A DNA stretch of 64,000 nucleotides from Vallitaleaceae bacterium 9-2. Lineage in GTDB: Bacteria; Bacillota; Clostridia; Lachnospirales; Vallitaleaceae. The stretch spans positions 434,001-498,000 of the forward strand of contig CP121691.1 in the NCBI GenBank assembly GCA_038396585.1, read 5' to 3'. The notes beneath the pieces were generated by a model that searched no databases, was not told the DNA's origin, and saw only the letters and a program-made list of their open reading frames with translations. A program made the position numbers and the translations under genes. Of the stretch, positions 52,608 to 62,301 are shown piece after piece (the first letter of the stretch is position 1; every line of letters starts with the position of its first letter).

Positions 52608-54440
52608 TTATGCAACATCGGGTTGAGCGTTGAGAATTTCCATGAATTCTTCTCCGGTGATGGTTTCTTTTTCATAGAGATATTTTGACAATTCATGTAA
52701 CTTGTCTAAATTATCTTTAAGAAGTTGTTCCGCTTTGTTGTATTGTGTTTGAACCACATTGATAATCATGCTATCAATTTTTGCGGAAGTGGTTGGGGAG
52801 CAGGCTAGGGAAGAATCTCCGCCCAAGTATTGATTGGATACGGTTTCAAAGGCAACCATACCGAATTCATCATCCATACCAAAGCGTGTAATCATGTTCC
52901 TAGCAAGCTTGGTTGCTTGTTCAATATCATTTGATGCACCGGTGGTAATGGAATTAAAGATAAGCTTTTCAGCGACACGACCACCTGTATATGTAGCGAT
53001 TTTGTTTTCTATTTCTTCTTTGGACATCAAGTTTTTATCTTCTTCATCTGCTTGCATGGTGTAACCGAGAGCACCGGATGTACGAGGGATAATCGTAATC
53101 TTGGTTACAGGAGCAGTTTGAGTTTGTAATGCAGCAACAAGTGCATGTCCAACTTCATGGTAAGCAACAATAAGTTTTTCTTTTGAAGAAAGAATCTTAT
53201 TCTTCTTTTGATGTCCGGCGATAACGATTTCAATACTCTCTTCCAAATCGGCTTGAGTCACAAATTGTCGATCATGCTGAACTGCACGAATAGCCCCTTC
53301 ATTGATGATGTTGGCAAGCTCGGCACCGGATGCACCTGGCGATAATCTTGCAAGTTTTGTAAAGTCTACATCGTCACCTAGTTTAACTTTCTTACCATGA
53401 ACACGTAGGATGGACTCACGTCCTTTAAGGTCCGGTAATTCAACAGGGACTCTTCGGTCAAAGCGTCCGGGACGAAGAAGTGCAGGGTCTAATGTTTCAG
53501 GACGGTTGGTTGCAGCAAGGATAACAACACCTTTAGAAGAATCAAAGCCATCCATCTCAGCAAGAAGTTGGTTAAGTGTTTGTTCACGTTCGTCATTACC
53601 TGAGATTCCGTTGCTGTCACGCTTTTTACCGATGGTATCAATCTCATCGATAAACACAATACAAGGCGCCTTTTCATTGGCTTGCTTAAAGAGGTCACGT
53701 ACCTTTGAAGCACCAACACCGACAAACATTTCAACGAATTCTGAGCCGGATATGGAAAAGAAGGGAACGCCAGCTTCCCCGGCAACGGCTTTAGCTAACA
53801 AGGTCTTTCCGGTTCCGGGAGGTCCGACAAGGAGTGCTCCTTTTGGCATGTTGGCTCCGATTGTGGTATATTTTTCAGGGTTATTCAAGTAATCAACGAT
53901 TTCTGTTAATGAATCTTTAGCTTCATCTTCGCCTGCGACATCTTCAAATCGTACGCGATTATCGGAGTCTTGATAAATCTTGGCATTACTTTTTCCAAAT
54001 TGCATTGGATTACCCATGGACTGCCCCATGCCTTTCATCAGCTTTTTACCGATATAGCGATAGATAAAAAAGAGAAGGGCAAATGGTAAAATCCATGATA
54101 AGAGGAATCCCATAAGTGGGGAAATCTCTTTTTCAACGACTTTTCCAAATTCAATATTGGCTTGGTGTAAACGCTCGACAAGATTTGGGTCTTCAAATCG
54201 AACCGTTTTATACGCAAGGTTCTCAGAATCGGATAGTGAATAGTAGACATAGTTTTTTTCTACCTGAACCATATCGATTTGTCCGGATTCGAGGGTGTTT
54301 AAAAACGTTCCGTAATCAACTTCTTCAAACTGTGCGTTTAATAGAGCTGGCATTACAAAAATGTTTAGAAAAAAGAATGTTGAAATCATAATAACAATGT
54401 ATAAAATTTTTGGATTATTTTTTGGTTTATTAATTTGCAT
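52608..54440 (-). CDS. ftsH: ATP-dependent zinc metalloprotease FtsH
   Basis: A 610-residue AAA+ membrane protease. Two membrane helices (about 8-27 and 100-125) flank an extracytoplasmic region. The AAA domain has Walker A GPPGTGKT, Walker [12 protein letters not shown] and the SRH region ([19 protein letters not shown]). The protease motif is HEVGH. It hexamerises and degrades membrane and regulatory proteins. The start is best placed at ATG 54440, nine bases from AAGGAG; two ATG codons at 54449 and 54446 are too close. Single gene with its own terminator. Confidence 0.96.
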   Translation of the reverse strand: MQINKPKNNPKILYIVIMISTFFFLNIFVMPALLNAQFEEVDYGTFLNTLESGQIDMVQVEKNYVYYSLSDSENLAYKTVRFEDPNLVERLHQANIEFGKVVEKEISPLMGFLLSWILPFALLFFIYRYIGKKLMKGMGQSMGNPMQFGKSNAKIYQDSDNRVRFEDVAGEDEAKDSLTEIVDYLNNPEKYTTIGANMPKGALLVGPPGTGKTLLAKAVAGEAGVPFFSISGSEFVEMFVGVGASKVRDLFKQANEKAPCIVFIDEIDTIGKKRDSNGISGNDEREQTLNQLLAEMDGFDSSKGVVILAATNRPETLDPALLRPGRFDRRVPVELPDLKGRESILRVHGKKVKLGDDVDFTKLARLSPGASGAELANIINEGAIRAVQHDRQFVTQADLEESIEIVIAGHQKKNKILSSKEKLIVAYHEVGHALVAALQTQTAPVTKITIIPRTSGALGYTMQADEEDKNLMSKEEIENKIATYTGGRVAEKLIFNSITTGASNDIEQATKLARNMITRFGMDDEFGMVAFETVSNQYLGGDSSLACSPTTSAKIDSMIINVVQTQYNKAEQLLKDNLDKLHELSKYLYEKETITGEEFMEILNAQPDVA

Positions 54441-54622
54441 AGTCATCATCTCCTTACGTCATTCTACCACAGTTTTCTAGGAAAAGAGGCTTTTATATGT
54501 ATATTTAACGATGTTTTTATCAGGTGTTAATAGGGTCTTTATAGAATTTTAAAAATTGATAAAATTAATAGAATTATTTGTCATTTATGATAAAATATAG
54601 ACACAGGAAGTGAGGGAATTAG

Positions 54623-55510
54623 ATGAAAAATGAAGCTATGGTTACGAATAATATAAAAAATACAGCACTCATTTTTGAAGGTGGTGGAATGCGTGCAAGT
54701 TATACAGCGGGATTTGCAACAACATTATTAGAAAACGGATTGTACTTTGATTATGTGACGGGAATATCGGCAGGATCAAGCCATACAGTCAACTATTTAT
54801 CAAGAGACATTGAGCGGACGAAAAAATCTTTTGTGGATACGGTTTTAGATCCAAAGTTTGGAGGATGGAAGTATTTTTTTAAAGGGGAAGGCTTTTTTCG
54901 TGCAGAATACATCTATGAACAGACGCCGTATCCAGATGCAGCACTTCCTTTTGATTATGAGACATTTAGGAAAAATACGGCGAAATTAAGAATTGGAGCA
55001 TTTAACTGTGCACAAGGGCATATGGAATATTTTAGTAAGGATGATATGAAAGAAATGTTGGATGTTCTTAAAATTGTTCGTGCGTCGTCATCGATGCCCT
55101 TTTTTATGCCACCGACAATCTATAACGGACAAATGTATGTTGATGGTGGTATTAGTGGGGGGATTCCCCTTGATATTGCTAAGCATGATGGATATGATAA
55201 ATTTTTTGTTGTGCTGACACGTGAACGAGGATATCGAAAAAAACCGATAAAATTTCAAGGGCTGATTAAAGCCTATTATCGCAAATATCCTAAGGTGGTT
55301 GAGGCGATGCTAAGCCGCCACATTGAATATAACCGTACGTTAGAAGAGTTGGAACAATTAGAACGGGAAAACAAGGCGTATTTGGTCTACCCAAATACAA
55401 TGCCCATATCAAACAAAGAGACCAACCATAAACGGTTGGCCGATTGTTATGAAATGGGCTATCATCAAGGTCAAATGGAACTTTCGCTTTGGAGAGAGTT
55501 TCTTTTGTGA
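54623..55510 (+). CDS. patatin-like phospholipase (YjjU family)
   Basis: A 295-residue serine acyl hydrolase. The oxyanion loop is EGGGMR, the nucleophile is the Ser in GISAGSS, and the catalytic Asp is in DGGISGGIP, which give the Ser-Asp dyad. The C-terminal part (SRHIEYNRTLEELEQLERENKAYLVYP) matches YjjU-type proteins. It probably acts on membrane lipids inside the cell; there is no signal peptide. Its 3' end overlaps the convergent MFS gene by 40 bases. Confidence 0.92.
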   Translation: MKNEAMVTNNIKNTALIFEGGGMRASYTAGFATTLLENGLYFDYVTGISAGSSHTVNYLSRDIERTKKSFVDTVLDPKFGGWKYFFKGEGFFRAEYIYEQTPYPDAALPFDYETFRKNTAKLRIGAFNCAQGHMEYFSKDDMKEMLDVLKIVRASSSMPFFMPPTIYNGQMYVDGGISGGIPLDIAKHDGYDKFFVVLTRERGYRKKPIKFQGLIKAYYRKYPKVVEAMLSRHIEYNRTLEELEQLERENKAYLVYPNTMPISNKETNHKRLADCYEMGYHQGQMELSLWREFLL

Positions 55511-56670
55511 ATCACGTTGATAATAACAAAAAGAATCATTAGGGCAATGGCACCAACGATTGCACTCATACCGGCTAAGATACCAAATTGATCGGAAAGA
55601 GCGCCTGTGATGATTGGCATGGCAATGGCGCCGACCCCACCTAACATCAGCAAGACACCCATAGCCATAGGATACGCTTTAATCGTATTACCGACAGTGG
55701 CCACAGTTGTTGGGTAGATACCTGCCATTGAAAATCCTAGACCCATAATAGCTACAGTAATTAGACCAAGATTTTGGGTGGATAAAAGCAAGGTATAAAA
55801 AATAACGGTTCCAACACTTGTAGAGACGAGAATAAGTTCCTTCGAAATACGATCGCCGATAAAAGTCGTTGTCAAACGTCCTGCAAGGATAACGACCCAG
55901 AGTAATGAGTTAAGCATTTGAGCATATTGAGTAGTCATAATCTGGGTATCAACAAAATACTTAACCAACCAGCCAGTAATTGCAGCTTCGGCACATAAGT
56001 AGAAGAATAAAATTCCGGTTCCAACCCAAAAGTACTTATCCTTTAAGAAAACATAGGAAAGTGCTTTTTGTTTTTTTCGCGCTTCATCATCAATTTTCAT
56101 GCGAGAAAATAAAAGCATGGAGATGAGTGCAAGAACAATAATGACACCTGTGGCAATACGCCATCCTTCATTGCCTCCAATGGATGTAGATAATATAACT
56201 AAAAACGGAGCAATAAGAGCACCAACAGCAAAGATACTATGTAAAAAACTTAAAGCAGCAGGGCTACTGTTAGAGACTTCATTAACCACGGTATTATTGA
56301 AGTTTGAAATACTTCCGCGACTTAAACCTGTAAATAAAAAGCCTAGAATCAAAAGAACGGGATTGCCTGTAATCATCATAATGAAAAATCCCATTACAAC
56401 AAAGCTGCATAAGAAAATAATGGCTTTTTTACGTCCGAGATAGACAGGTAATATTCCGGCGATAAAACCTGCAATGAGGTTACCGGCTTGGTGTGCAGAG
56501 ATTAATCCGCCACTAATGGTATTATTTAAATTGTATTCGCTACTGATTAAAGGAAGTAAAGAACCTAAAATCATGGCATATAAACCGTTAACAGCAAATA
56601 CAAAGAAACAACAAATCAAGATATAACGTTGATCTTTATTAAGTTTTGAATAAAATGATGTGTTTGACAT
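55471..56670 (-). CDS. MFS transporter
   Basis: A 399-residue, 12-helix major facilitator. It begins YILICCFFVFAVNGLYAMILGSLLPLISSEYNLNNTISGGLISAHQAGNLIAGFIAG with LGRKKAIIFL in the loop after helix 2. The second half contains GDRISKELILVSTSVGTVIFYTLLL. The family resembles sugar-type (FucP-like) importers, but the substrate cannot be read from sequence. Confidence 0.88.
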   Translation of the reverse strand: MSNTSFYSKLNKDQRYILICCFFVFAVNGLYAMILGSLLPLISSEYNLNNTISGGLISAHQAGNLIAGFIAGILPVYLGRKKAIIFLCSFVVMGFFIMMITGNPVLLILGFLFTGLSRGSISNFNNTVVNEVSNSSPAALSFLHSIFAVGALIAPFLVILSTSIGGNEGWRIATGVIIVLALISMLLFSRMKIDDEARKKQKALSYVFLKDKYFWVGTGILFFYLCAEAAITGWLVKYFVDTQIMTTQYAQMLNSLLWVVILAGRLTTTFIGDRISKELILVSTSVGTVIFYTLLLSTQNLGLITVAIMGLGFSMAGIYPTTVATVGNTIKAYPMAMGVLLMLGGVGAIAMPIITGALSDQFGILAGMSAIVGAIALMILFVIINVIHKRNSLQSESSI

Positions 56671-56723
56671 AGTATGTCCTCCGTAAAATTATAGTCATAT
56701 GGCACATCTACAGTCGATGTGTC

Positions 56724-57548
56724 TTACAAAGTAGTTTTGGTGCTTAGTTGTCCCAAGCTAATCTCAGGGCGGTTAGAACCATGGAAGTCCGAGCCGCCGG
56801 ATTGCATGAGGTTAAACGTAGTAACACAGCGTTGGATAAATCGTCGGTCTTCATCGCTATATGTAGGATAAAAAGCTTCAATGCCATCCAAACCTTGCTG
56901 CTTGAGTTTTTCAAGTCGAAAAAGTTTGTCGTCGTCGCTAAATCCCTTAAGACCAATAGGTTTATGAATATGAGCGATAAAAGCTTTCCCATGACCGGCA
57001 TGAATCATGTCAAAAGCGCCTTGGACGTCAATGATTTCTTCAGGCATGTAGGCAATCCCATCGAGGATTTGCACCCAAGCACGGGGAATAGACGAGGCAT
57101 AATTATTGGCATGAAGCCATTTTGCAACGGTTTGGCGATCAAGATAGTTTCCCGTTCGATATATCTCTAAATCAGCGATACGTAGGGCAATGCCCATTTT
57201 TTGAAGTTCGCTGACGACATAAGACAGTGCTTGCTCGCGATGCCTTCTAAATACTTTGTATTTTGTCATAAAATCGGATTGGTCCAAATCGATACCTAAT
57301 CCTAAAATATGAATCAATCGATGCTGATCATAGCGCGTGCTTAACTCAATTCCATTGATAAAATCTATATCTAACAAAGTAGCTTCTTTTTGTGCTTCTC
57401 TTAGTCCGTCGATGGTATCGTGGTCTGTTAAAGCAAGAACATCTAGTCCCTGCTGTTTGGCTTGCCAAATGAGGGATTGGGGGCTTTCGCTACCATCGGA
57501 ATATTTTGAATGGGTGTGAAAATCATAACGGGTATGTGTACGTATCAT
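56724..57548 (-). CDS. PHP-domain phosphoesterase (TrpH-like)
   Basis: A 274-residue metal-dependent hydrolase. YDFHTHSKYSDGSESP, LALTDHDTIDGL, and FINGIELST supply the metal ligands; SGGSDFHGSNRPEISLG ends the domain. Relatives include RNase AM/YciV, which acts on 5'-3' RNA ends and nucleoside bisphosphates. The true start is ATG 57548 after AGGAG; a long N-terminal extension to 57671 is not conserved. Confidence 0.88.
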   Translation of the reverse strand: MIRTHTRYDFHTHSKYSDGSESPQSLIWQAKQQGLDVLALTDHDTIDGLREAQKEATLLDIDFINGIELSTRYDQHRLIHILGLGIDLDQSDFMTKYKVFRRHREQALSYVVSELQKMGIALRIADLEIYRTGNYLDRQTVAKWLHANNYASSIPRAWVQILDGIAYMPEEIIDVQGAFDMIHAGHGKAFIAHIHKPIGLKGFSDDDKLFRLEKLKQQGLDGIEAFYPTYSDEDRRFIQRCVTTFNLMQSGGSDFHGSNRPEISLGQLSTKTTL

Positions 57549-57657
57549 AATAGCTCCTGTCTTTTTATTGCCTAGGTATTCTGGTAATTTACCATGAACC
57601 ACATACATTCTAATGCTTTTTATCAGGATAGTCAAATATAAAAAAAAGAAAAAAGAA

Positions 57658-57692
57658 ACCCTTGACTTCAAGCAAGCTTAAGGGTGTATAAT
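57658..57692 (+). promoter_or_regulatory. gatC promoter with 19-base spacer and dyad
   Basis: TTGACT (57662-57667), 19-base spacer, TATAAT (57687-57692). ACCCTTGA ... TTAAGGGT (57658-57685) is an imperfect dyad spanning the -35 box and spacer. A 19-20-base spacer with a dyad inside is the layout of MerR-activated promoters. Confidence 0.5.
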
Positions 57693-57732
57693 CAGGAACA
57701 TGATGTTTTTTAGGAGGCTATTAGGAGGATAT

Positions 57733-59103
57733 ATGAAACATATAATGGATGTGATTGACTACATTTTAAGCTTTGAAGTATATGTATTGCTACCTATACT
57801 TATGTTTAGCATTTGCATGATTGTTAAAATGCCTTTTTTTGATGCATTAAAGCATAGCTTAACATTGGGAATCGGATTTTTTGGGATTTTTATGGTGTTT
57901 GATGCGTTTGTGATGAAAATGGGACCGGTTATTGAACTTATTGCAAGAAAAAATGGACAACAACAAGCGATACTTGATGTGGGGTGGCCGCCATTAGCAG
58001 CCGCTTCATGGACTTTTGGACTGGTACCTATTCTTATCGTACTGTTTATCGCTATCAATGCCCTAATGCTTGTATTTAAATGGACGAACACCATTAATAT
58101 TGATATATGGAATTTTTGGCACTTTATTTTCCTGGGACAGATGGTGCATTTTACAACCGGGAATTTATGGTTGGCAGCAGCAGCGGCGATTGTAAGTATG
58201 ATTTTAGTCATTAAGCTGGGTGACTGGAGTGCCCCAAGGACGGAGATGATGAGTAAGATTCCCGGTATTGCGATAACAACATTGTCAGGTGTGTGTTATT
58301 ATCCTTATGCGCTTTGTATGGATTGGCTTATTGACAAAATACCGAGGGTCAAAAACATTAATGGGAATCCGGAACATATTCGAGAGCGATTTGGCTTTTT
58401 TGGCGATCCGATGTTTATAGGTCTTGTGATTGGACTGGGATTAGGGGTTGCAGCAGACTATGAGTTTAAAGAGATCGCCAATCTGGGAATTAGTGTGATG
58501 GCCGTTGTTTTTTTACTTCCAAGAATGGCAACGATACTTGGAGAAGGGTTGATGCCGATTTCAGAAGCAACAAAAAAACAATTATTAAAAAAATTTCCTT
58601 CAATGCATGATGCTAGAATCGGCATGGATTTGGCCGTTGTTATAGGACATCCAGCCAACATTGCGACGGGAATATTAGTCATGCCCATAACATTAATTTT
58701 GGCGATTATCTTGCCGGGGGTAGGTTTTATTCCGGTGGGAGACTTAGTTAACTTGATTCCGGCAGGTGCCTTGATTGTTATTGCTATGCGTGGAAATATT
58801 TTTCGCTCAGTCATAAGCTTTATTCCTATTCTTATTGGGCATCTTTATTTGGCGACACATTTATCCGGTTTTTTTACTCAGATTACCTTGGAAAGTCAGA
58901 TTGAGATACCAAACTTTCGTGGGAATATCACATCATTTTTAGATGGAGGGAATTTGCTTCGTAATTATTTCTATGGAGTTTTTTCAGGTGTCGGATGGAC
59001 GATTGCACTGATGCCGATTATCGTATTTATGCTATGGGTGACGTATCGGACGTACAAAAAAGATGAACAGAAAATAATGGAAAGTAAAAAGACCGTTTAT
59101 TAA
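57733..59103 (+). CDS. gatC: PTS galactitol-type transporter subunit IIC (GatC)
   Basis: A 456-residue membrane protein with some 12 helices. FEVYVLLPILMFSICMIVKMPFFDALKHSLTLGIGFFGI, ILDVGWPPLAAASWTFG, and MVHFTTGNLWLAAAAAIVSM are characteristic of IIC of the galactitol family. It should translocate and phosphorylate a hexitol or pentitol together with IIA and IIB, but none are encoded nearby. ATG 57733 has AGGAGG in front; the frame from 57700 is not preferred. Its own terminator follows. Confidence 0.92.
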   Translation: MKHIMDVIDYILSFEVYVLLPILMFSICMIVKMPFFDALKHSLTLGIGFFGIFMVFDAFVMKMGPVIELIARKNGQQQAILDVGWPPLAAASWTFGLVPILIVLFIAINALMLVFKWTNTINIDIWNFWHFIFLGQMVHFTTGNLWLAAAAAIVSMILVIKLGDWSAPRTEMMSKIPGIAITTLSGVCYYPYALCMDWLIDKIPRVKNINGNPEHIRERFGFFGDPMFIGLVIGLGLGVAADYEFKEIANLGISVMAVVFLLPRMATILGEGLMPISEATKKQLLKKFPSMHDARIGMDLAVVIGHPANIATGILVMPITLILAIILPGVGFIPVGDLVNLIPAGALIVIAMRGNIFRSVISFIPILIGHLYLATHLSGFFTQITLESQIEIPNFRGNITSFLDGGNLLRNYFYGVFSGVGWTIALMPIIVFMLWVTYRTYKKDEQKIMESKKTVY

Positions 59104-59115
59104 ACGGTCTTTTTG
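59086..59115 (+). terminator. terminator of gatC
   Basis: AAAAAGACCGTTTA and TAAACGGTCTTTTT form a 14-bp palindromic stem overlapping the stop codon, with the T-run built in. Confidence 0.88.
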
Positions 59116-59145
59116 ATGAGGGGAGTATAAATAATTAATAAGGGT

Positions 59146-59193
59146 ATAGTTTTGTCATAAGTGGCTTTGGGCCAAGAAATGATGACAAACTAT
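59146..59193. other. compact imperfect stem-loop in the 59.1-59.4 kb gap
   Basis: ATAGTTTTGTCAT (59146-59158) pairs with ATGACAAACTAT (59182-59193) with one bulged base, and TGGC (59162-59165) pairs with GCCA (59171-59174) inside. No T-run follows. The rest of the 259-base gap is AT-rich; a TTATAAT lies near 59282-59288. It does not match a riboswitch I know. Confidence 0.35.
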
Positions 59194-59362
59194 GTAATTA
59201 TAATAATATATATATTAAAAAAAAGCAACCCCTTTTTTCAAAAAACGTTATTTTTTTTGCATTTTTTTTAAAAAGGAATATGTTATAATATAAAGTAAGA
59301 GATGCTTAGGATGCATTCTCTTAAAAAAAACAGATGAAGGATAGGAAAAAGGAGGTTTTTAA

Positions 59363-59632
59363 ATGGAGTTATGCAAAGAAATAGTTAAACAAATTACGGA
59401 CACTGCAGATGCTTACATGAAAGACTCAGATTGGACTGACCTAGTATTACTTAAGTTTTGTATGGTTTCTTTTGGGGCAATCGTCGGCGTTTTAATGGCT
59501 CGAAAAAAAAGAACGCCAATGTTGATTATCAGTTCAATTATCTTTATAGCTACATTCATCCCCATTATGATTCGCTTTTTACCGACTTTTTTTGAAGATG
59601 CAAAAAAAGTGTATGAAAATAATTTTAAATAA
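59363..59632 (+). CDS. small two-helix membrane protein
   Basis: An 89-residue protein: an amphipathic start (KQITDTADAYMKDSDWTDLVLLKFCM) and two membrane helices (about 30-45 and 52-71) with the KKRTPMLI turn between. Very similar small proteins are often labelled permease of phosphate ABC transporter, a name with no support from this sequence. AAAGGAGG precedes the ATG. The next gene follows 13 bases later. Confidence 0.75.
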   Translation: MELCKEIVKQITDTADAYMKDSDWTDLVLLKFCMVSFGAIVGVLMARKKRTPMLIISSIIFIATFIPIMIRFLPTFFEDAKKVYENNFK

Positions 59633-59645
59633 AGGAGAGGATACA

Positions 59646-60581
59646 ATGTTTGGAAAAAAAAGAATAGCTGTTGTATTAATGACAGCACTTATCATAAGCC
59701 AATTCAGTATTGTTAGTGCCGCGCAGGAGAAAATGGCGAAGGCATATTTTGGAACGTTTACCGGAGTTATACAAGAAATCAATCTTCATGGAGCGGACCA
59801 AAGTATGCAATTAGTTTTGGTAAAAAATGCAGAGGAGGCAATTGCTAATTTAGTTGTCACGGAAGGGACGTATATGATTGGCGGACAAGAATTGGAGGTA
59901 GGCCAAGAAGTCACAGGATATTATGTGGCAGATGCACCGATGATCATGATTTATCCACCTCAATATCCAGCCAAAGTTATTCGTATAGAAAATGATGAAC
60001 AGCAGATAAAGATTGACCGATTTAATGAAGAGCTTATCAGTGATGACCATATGCTCAAATTAAATGATGTGTCTGAGACGGTTATTGTTGATGAAAATGA
60101 AGAACCTTTTATGAAAAAGCTTTCTGGACGTCAGTTAATCGTATACTATGATATGGCAACAAAAAGTATACCTGCACAGACAAATCCAACCCGTATTGTT
60201 GTCCTTGATCGGGAGCAAGAGATTATGGAGATGGACATTGTTGTCCAAGGTGCGGTTATTGAAGGACCACAGGCGTTTGAGAATCCGGATGGAACAATAA
60301 TGGTTCCTATTCGAGCCATTGCAGAGGCCCTTGGATATGAAGTGCAGTGGGAGAATGCAACCCGAAAAGTGTTGGTGGGTAATGTCAGTTCGTTTCAAAT
60401 CGATGTCAATGCCTATGCTTTTGCTAAGATGATGCCAATGGAATTAGCAGCAGCTCCGGTGATTGTCAATGACCGAAGTTACATACCGTTGGAATATTTT
60501 ACAAAAGTACTTAACCTTTCAGAAGCGTATGTAGGCGAATATGAGATTATCATTCATGACGCAGTACTTTTTAATGAATAA
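59646..60581 (+). CDS. stalk domain-containing secreted protein (copper amine oxidase N-like)
   Basis: A 311-residue exported protein. Signal peptide at about 1-25 (RIAVVLMTALIISQFSIVSAAQ). The central 170 residues are beta-rich and not recognised. The C-terminal domain (about residues 195-310) has the stalk motif (VPIRAIAEALGYEVQWENATRKVLVG and DRSYIPLEYF), as in copper amine oxidase N-terminal-like domains of clostridial cell surface proteins. ATG 59646 after AGGAGAGG; the frame to 59592 overlaps the previous gene. The stalk region probably binds the cell wall. Confidence 0.85.
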   Translation: MFGKKRIAVVLMTALIISQFSIVSAAQEKMAKAYFGTFTGVIQEINLHGADQSMQLVLVKNAEEAIANLVVTEGTYMIGGQELEVGQEVTGYYVADAPMIMIYPPQYPAKVIRIENDEQQIKIDRFNEELISDDHMLKLNDVSETVIVDENEEPFMKKLSGRQLIVYYDMATKSIPAQTNPTRIVVLDREQEIMEMDIVVQGAVIEGPQAFENPDGTIMVPIRAIAEALGYEVQWENATRKVLVGNVSSFQIDVNAYAFAKMMPMELAAAPVIVNDRSYIPLEYFTKVLNLSEAYVGEYEIIIHDAVLFNE

Positions 60582-60644
60582 TAACAAACCATCTCCCCAA
60601 TATTTATGCTTCTTTGACAATACAGAAGTTGTTCGATAAAAATG

Positions 60645-60673
60645 TTGCGAAACGTCGCATCTTTCTATATAAT
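60645..60673 (+). promoter_or_regulatory. promoter of the pyruvate kinase gene
   Basis: TTGCGA (60645-60650), 17-base spacer, TATAAT (60668-60673). A second possible -35 (TTGACA, 60614-60619) lies upstream with a weak -10. The frame that begins at 60642 falls on this promoter and so is not coding. The 73-base leader has a small CTGA-caaaa-TCAG hairpin. Confidence 0.7.
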
Positions 60674-60746
60674 AAGTAATGCTGACAAAATCAGTTATGT
60701 AAGGGCGTTAGTAACTTTAGGGAAAAGAACAAACAAGGAGATGAAT

Positions 60747-62177
60747 ATGAGAAAAACAAAAATCATATGTACAATGGGACCTGCAACTGAAGGTATCTAT
60801 GAAGAAATGATTAAAAATGGAATGGATGCAGCACGTTTTAATTTCTCCCACGAAAATCATGAAGTACATGGACACAGAATTCGAACAATGCAAGCGGCTA
60901 GAGAAAAGCTGAACCGACCAATTCCGCTTATCGCAGATACAAAAGGACCAGAGATTCGTATTGGCGTACTGAAGGAAAAAGTTAAGCTTGTTAATGGAGA
61001 GACAATACGTCTTATTGTGGAAGATATTGAAGGTGATGCACAAAGAGTTTCCTTGACATTCAAAGAGCTATATAAAAACGTGACTGTTGGACAAGATATA
61101 TACATTGATGATGGGCGGATTAATCTTGCAGTTGAAGCGATTGAAGGAACAGACATTGTTTGTACAATCGTTGCTGGCGGAGTATTAAGCAGCCGAAAAG
61201 GTGTTAATGTACCGGGATGTTCTACAGGTCTACCGTTTATGACTGAAAAAGACCAAGCTGATATAGAGTTTGCTGTTGATCAAGGGATTGATTTTCTTGC
61301 ATTGTCCTTTGTAAGTAGTGCAGCAGATATTCAAATTGTAAGAGATATTTTAAAGAAAAAAGGGCGCGAAGAGGTTAAGTTGATTGCAAAAATCGAAAAC
61401 CGAGAAGCCATTGACAACATTGACGAAATCATTGAAGCCGCAGACAGTATTATGATTGCAAGAGGAGACTTAGGGATTGAAATGCCTATTCGTTCTGTTC
61501 CGGTTGTGCAAAAGCGGATGATTAAAAAATGCTACAGCAGTTCAAAGCCTGTTATTGTAGCAACACAAATGCTTGAAAGTATGACGGACAATCCAATGCC
61601 AACGCGTGCAGAGGTATCAGATATTGCTAATGCCATTTATGACGGAACAAGTGTTGTTATGCTATCTGGTGAAACGGCAGCAGGAAAATACCCGGTTGAG
61701 ACACTGCGCATGATGAATACGGTTATTGAAGAGACGGAAGAAGACATTGACTATCAATCTAAACTCGATGAAGGTGTTTGGAAAGTCATCGATAAAAATG
61801 TCATCAATGCGATTAGTGAAGTTGCAGTTATCGCTGCTGCAAAACTAGATGCAAAAGCTATTGTTGTTCCCACAAAGACAGGTAATGCAGTGCGAATGAT
61901 TTCAAGCTTTAGACCGGCATGTACAATTATTGCTAGTACGTTGGATGAGACAATGCAACGTCAATTGAATCTGTCTTGGGGAATCTATCCGATTTTAAAT
62001 AAATTTATCGGAGATCAAAAAGACTTTTTCGAAAATGTTATTAAAGAAGCCGTTGCAACGGATTTAATTCATAACGGCGACCAAATCATTATTGCAGCAG
62101 GAATTCCTGCTGGACACCAAGGATCAACAAACATGATAAAAATGCATGTTGTTGGAGAAGATGTTATCGGCAACTAG
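60747..62177 (+). CDS. pyk: pyruvate kinase
   Basis: A 476-residue glycolytic enzyme. RKTKIICTMGPAT, the ADTKGPEIRIG active-site stretch, IAKIENREAIDNIDEI, MIARGDLGIEMP and MLESMTDNPMPTRAEVSDIANAI are standard. It makes ATP and pyruvate from phosphoenolpyruvate. Length fits the short form; the C-terminal PEP-utiliser domain of Bacillus-type enzymes is absent. ATG 60747 is six bases from AAGGAG. Terminator follows. Confidence 0.97.
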   Translation: MRKTKIICTMGPATEGIYEEMIKNGMDAARFNFSHENHEVHGHRIRTMQAAREKLNRPIPLIADTKGPEIRIGVLKEKVKLVNGETIRLIVEDIEGDAQRVSLTFKELYKNVTVGQDIYIDDGRINLAVEAIEGTDIVCTIVAGGVLSSRKGVNVPGCSTGLPFMTEKDQADIEFAVDQGIDFLALSFVSSAADIQIVRDILKKKGREEVKLIAKIENREAIDNIDEIIEAADSIMIARGDLGIEMPIRSVPVVQKRMIKKCYSSSKPVIVATQMLESMTDNPMPTRAEVSDIANAIYDGTSVVMLSGETAAGKYPVETLRMMNTVIEETEEDIDYQSKLDEGVWKVIDKNVINAISEVAVIAAAKLDAKAIVVPTKTGNAVRMISSFRPACTIIASTLDETMQRQLNLSWGIYPILNKFIGDQKDFFENVIKEAVATDLIHNGDQIIIAAGIPAGHQGSTNMIKMHVVGEDVIGN

Positions 62178-62190
62178 ATAATTAAAAACC

Positions 62191-62245
62191 AAAGGGTCTA
62201 TGTATCCGCCAGCAAGTCTGGCGATACATAGACCCTTTATTATGT
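62191..62245. terminator. terminator between pyk and the carboxypeptidase gene
   Basis: AAAGGGTCTATGTATC and GATACATAGACCCTTT pair perfectly; inside, GCCAG and CTGGC continue the stem. TTTATTAT follows on the plus strand; GGTTTTTAAT follows on the minus strand, so it serves both genes. Confidence 0.88.
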
Positions 62246-62301
62246 GCTTTTTAATCATGGGATTGAAAAGTTTACCTCGGAGACGATAATGTCAAAATGC
62301 A

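Noticed and set aside
53410-53892. 160-codon open frame on the plus strand
   Set aside because: It lies antisense inside ftsH, which has every expected motif; it has no ribosome binding site and reads as a shadow.
57658-57685. Stem that could be a terminator on the minus strand
   Set aside because: No gene ends there on that strand; the sequence fits better as a promoter with a dyad, though the T-run on the minus strand is noted.
57759-58211. 150-codon frame on the minus strand
   Set aside because: It is antisense to gatC and has a composition expected of a shadow of a membrane protein gene.
59592-59645. N-terminal extension of the stalk-domain protein
   Set aside because: It overlaps the preceding gene and lacks a ribosome binding site, while ATG 59646 begins a proper signal peptide.
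60642-60746. N-terminal extension of pyruvate kinase
   Set aside because: It covers the promoter and leader; the ATG at 60747 has the binding site and the conserved start.
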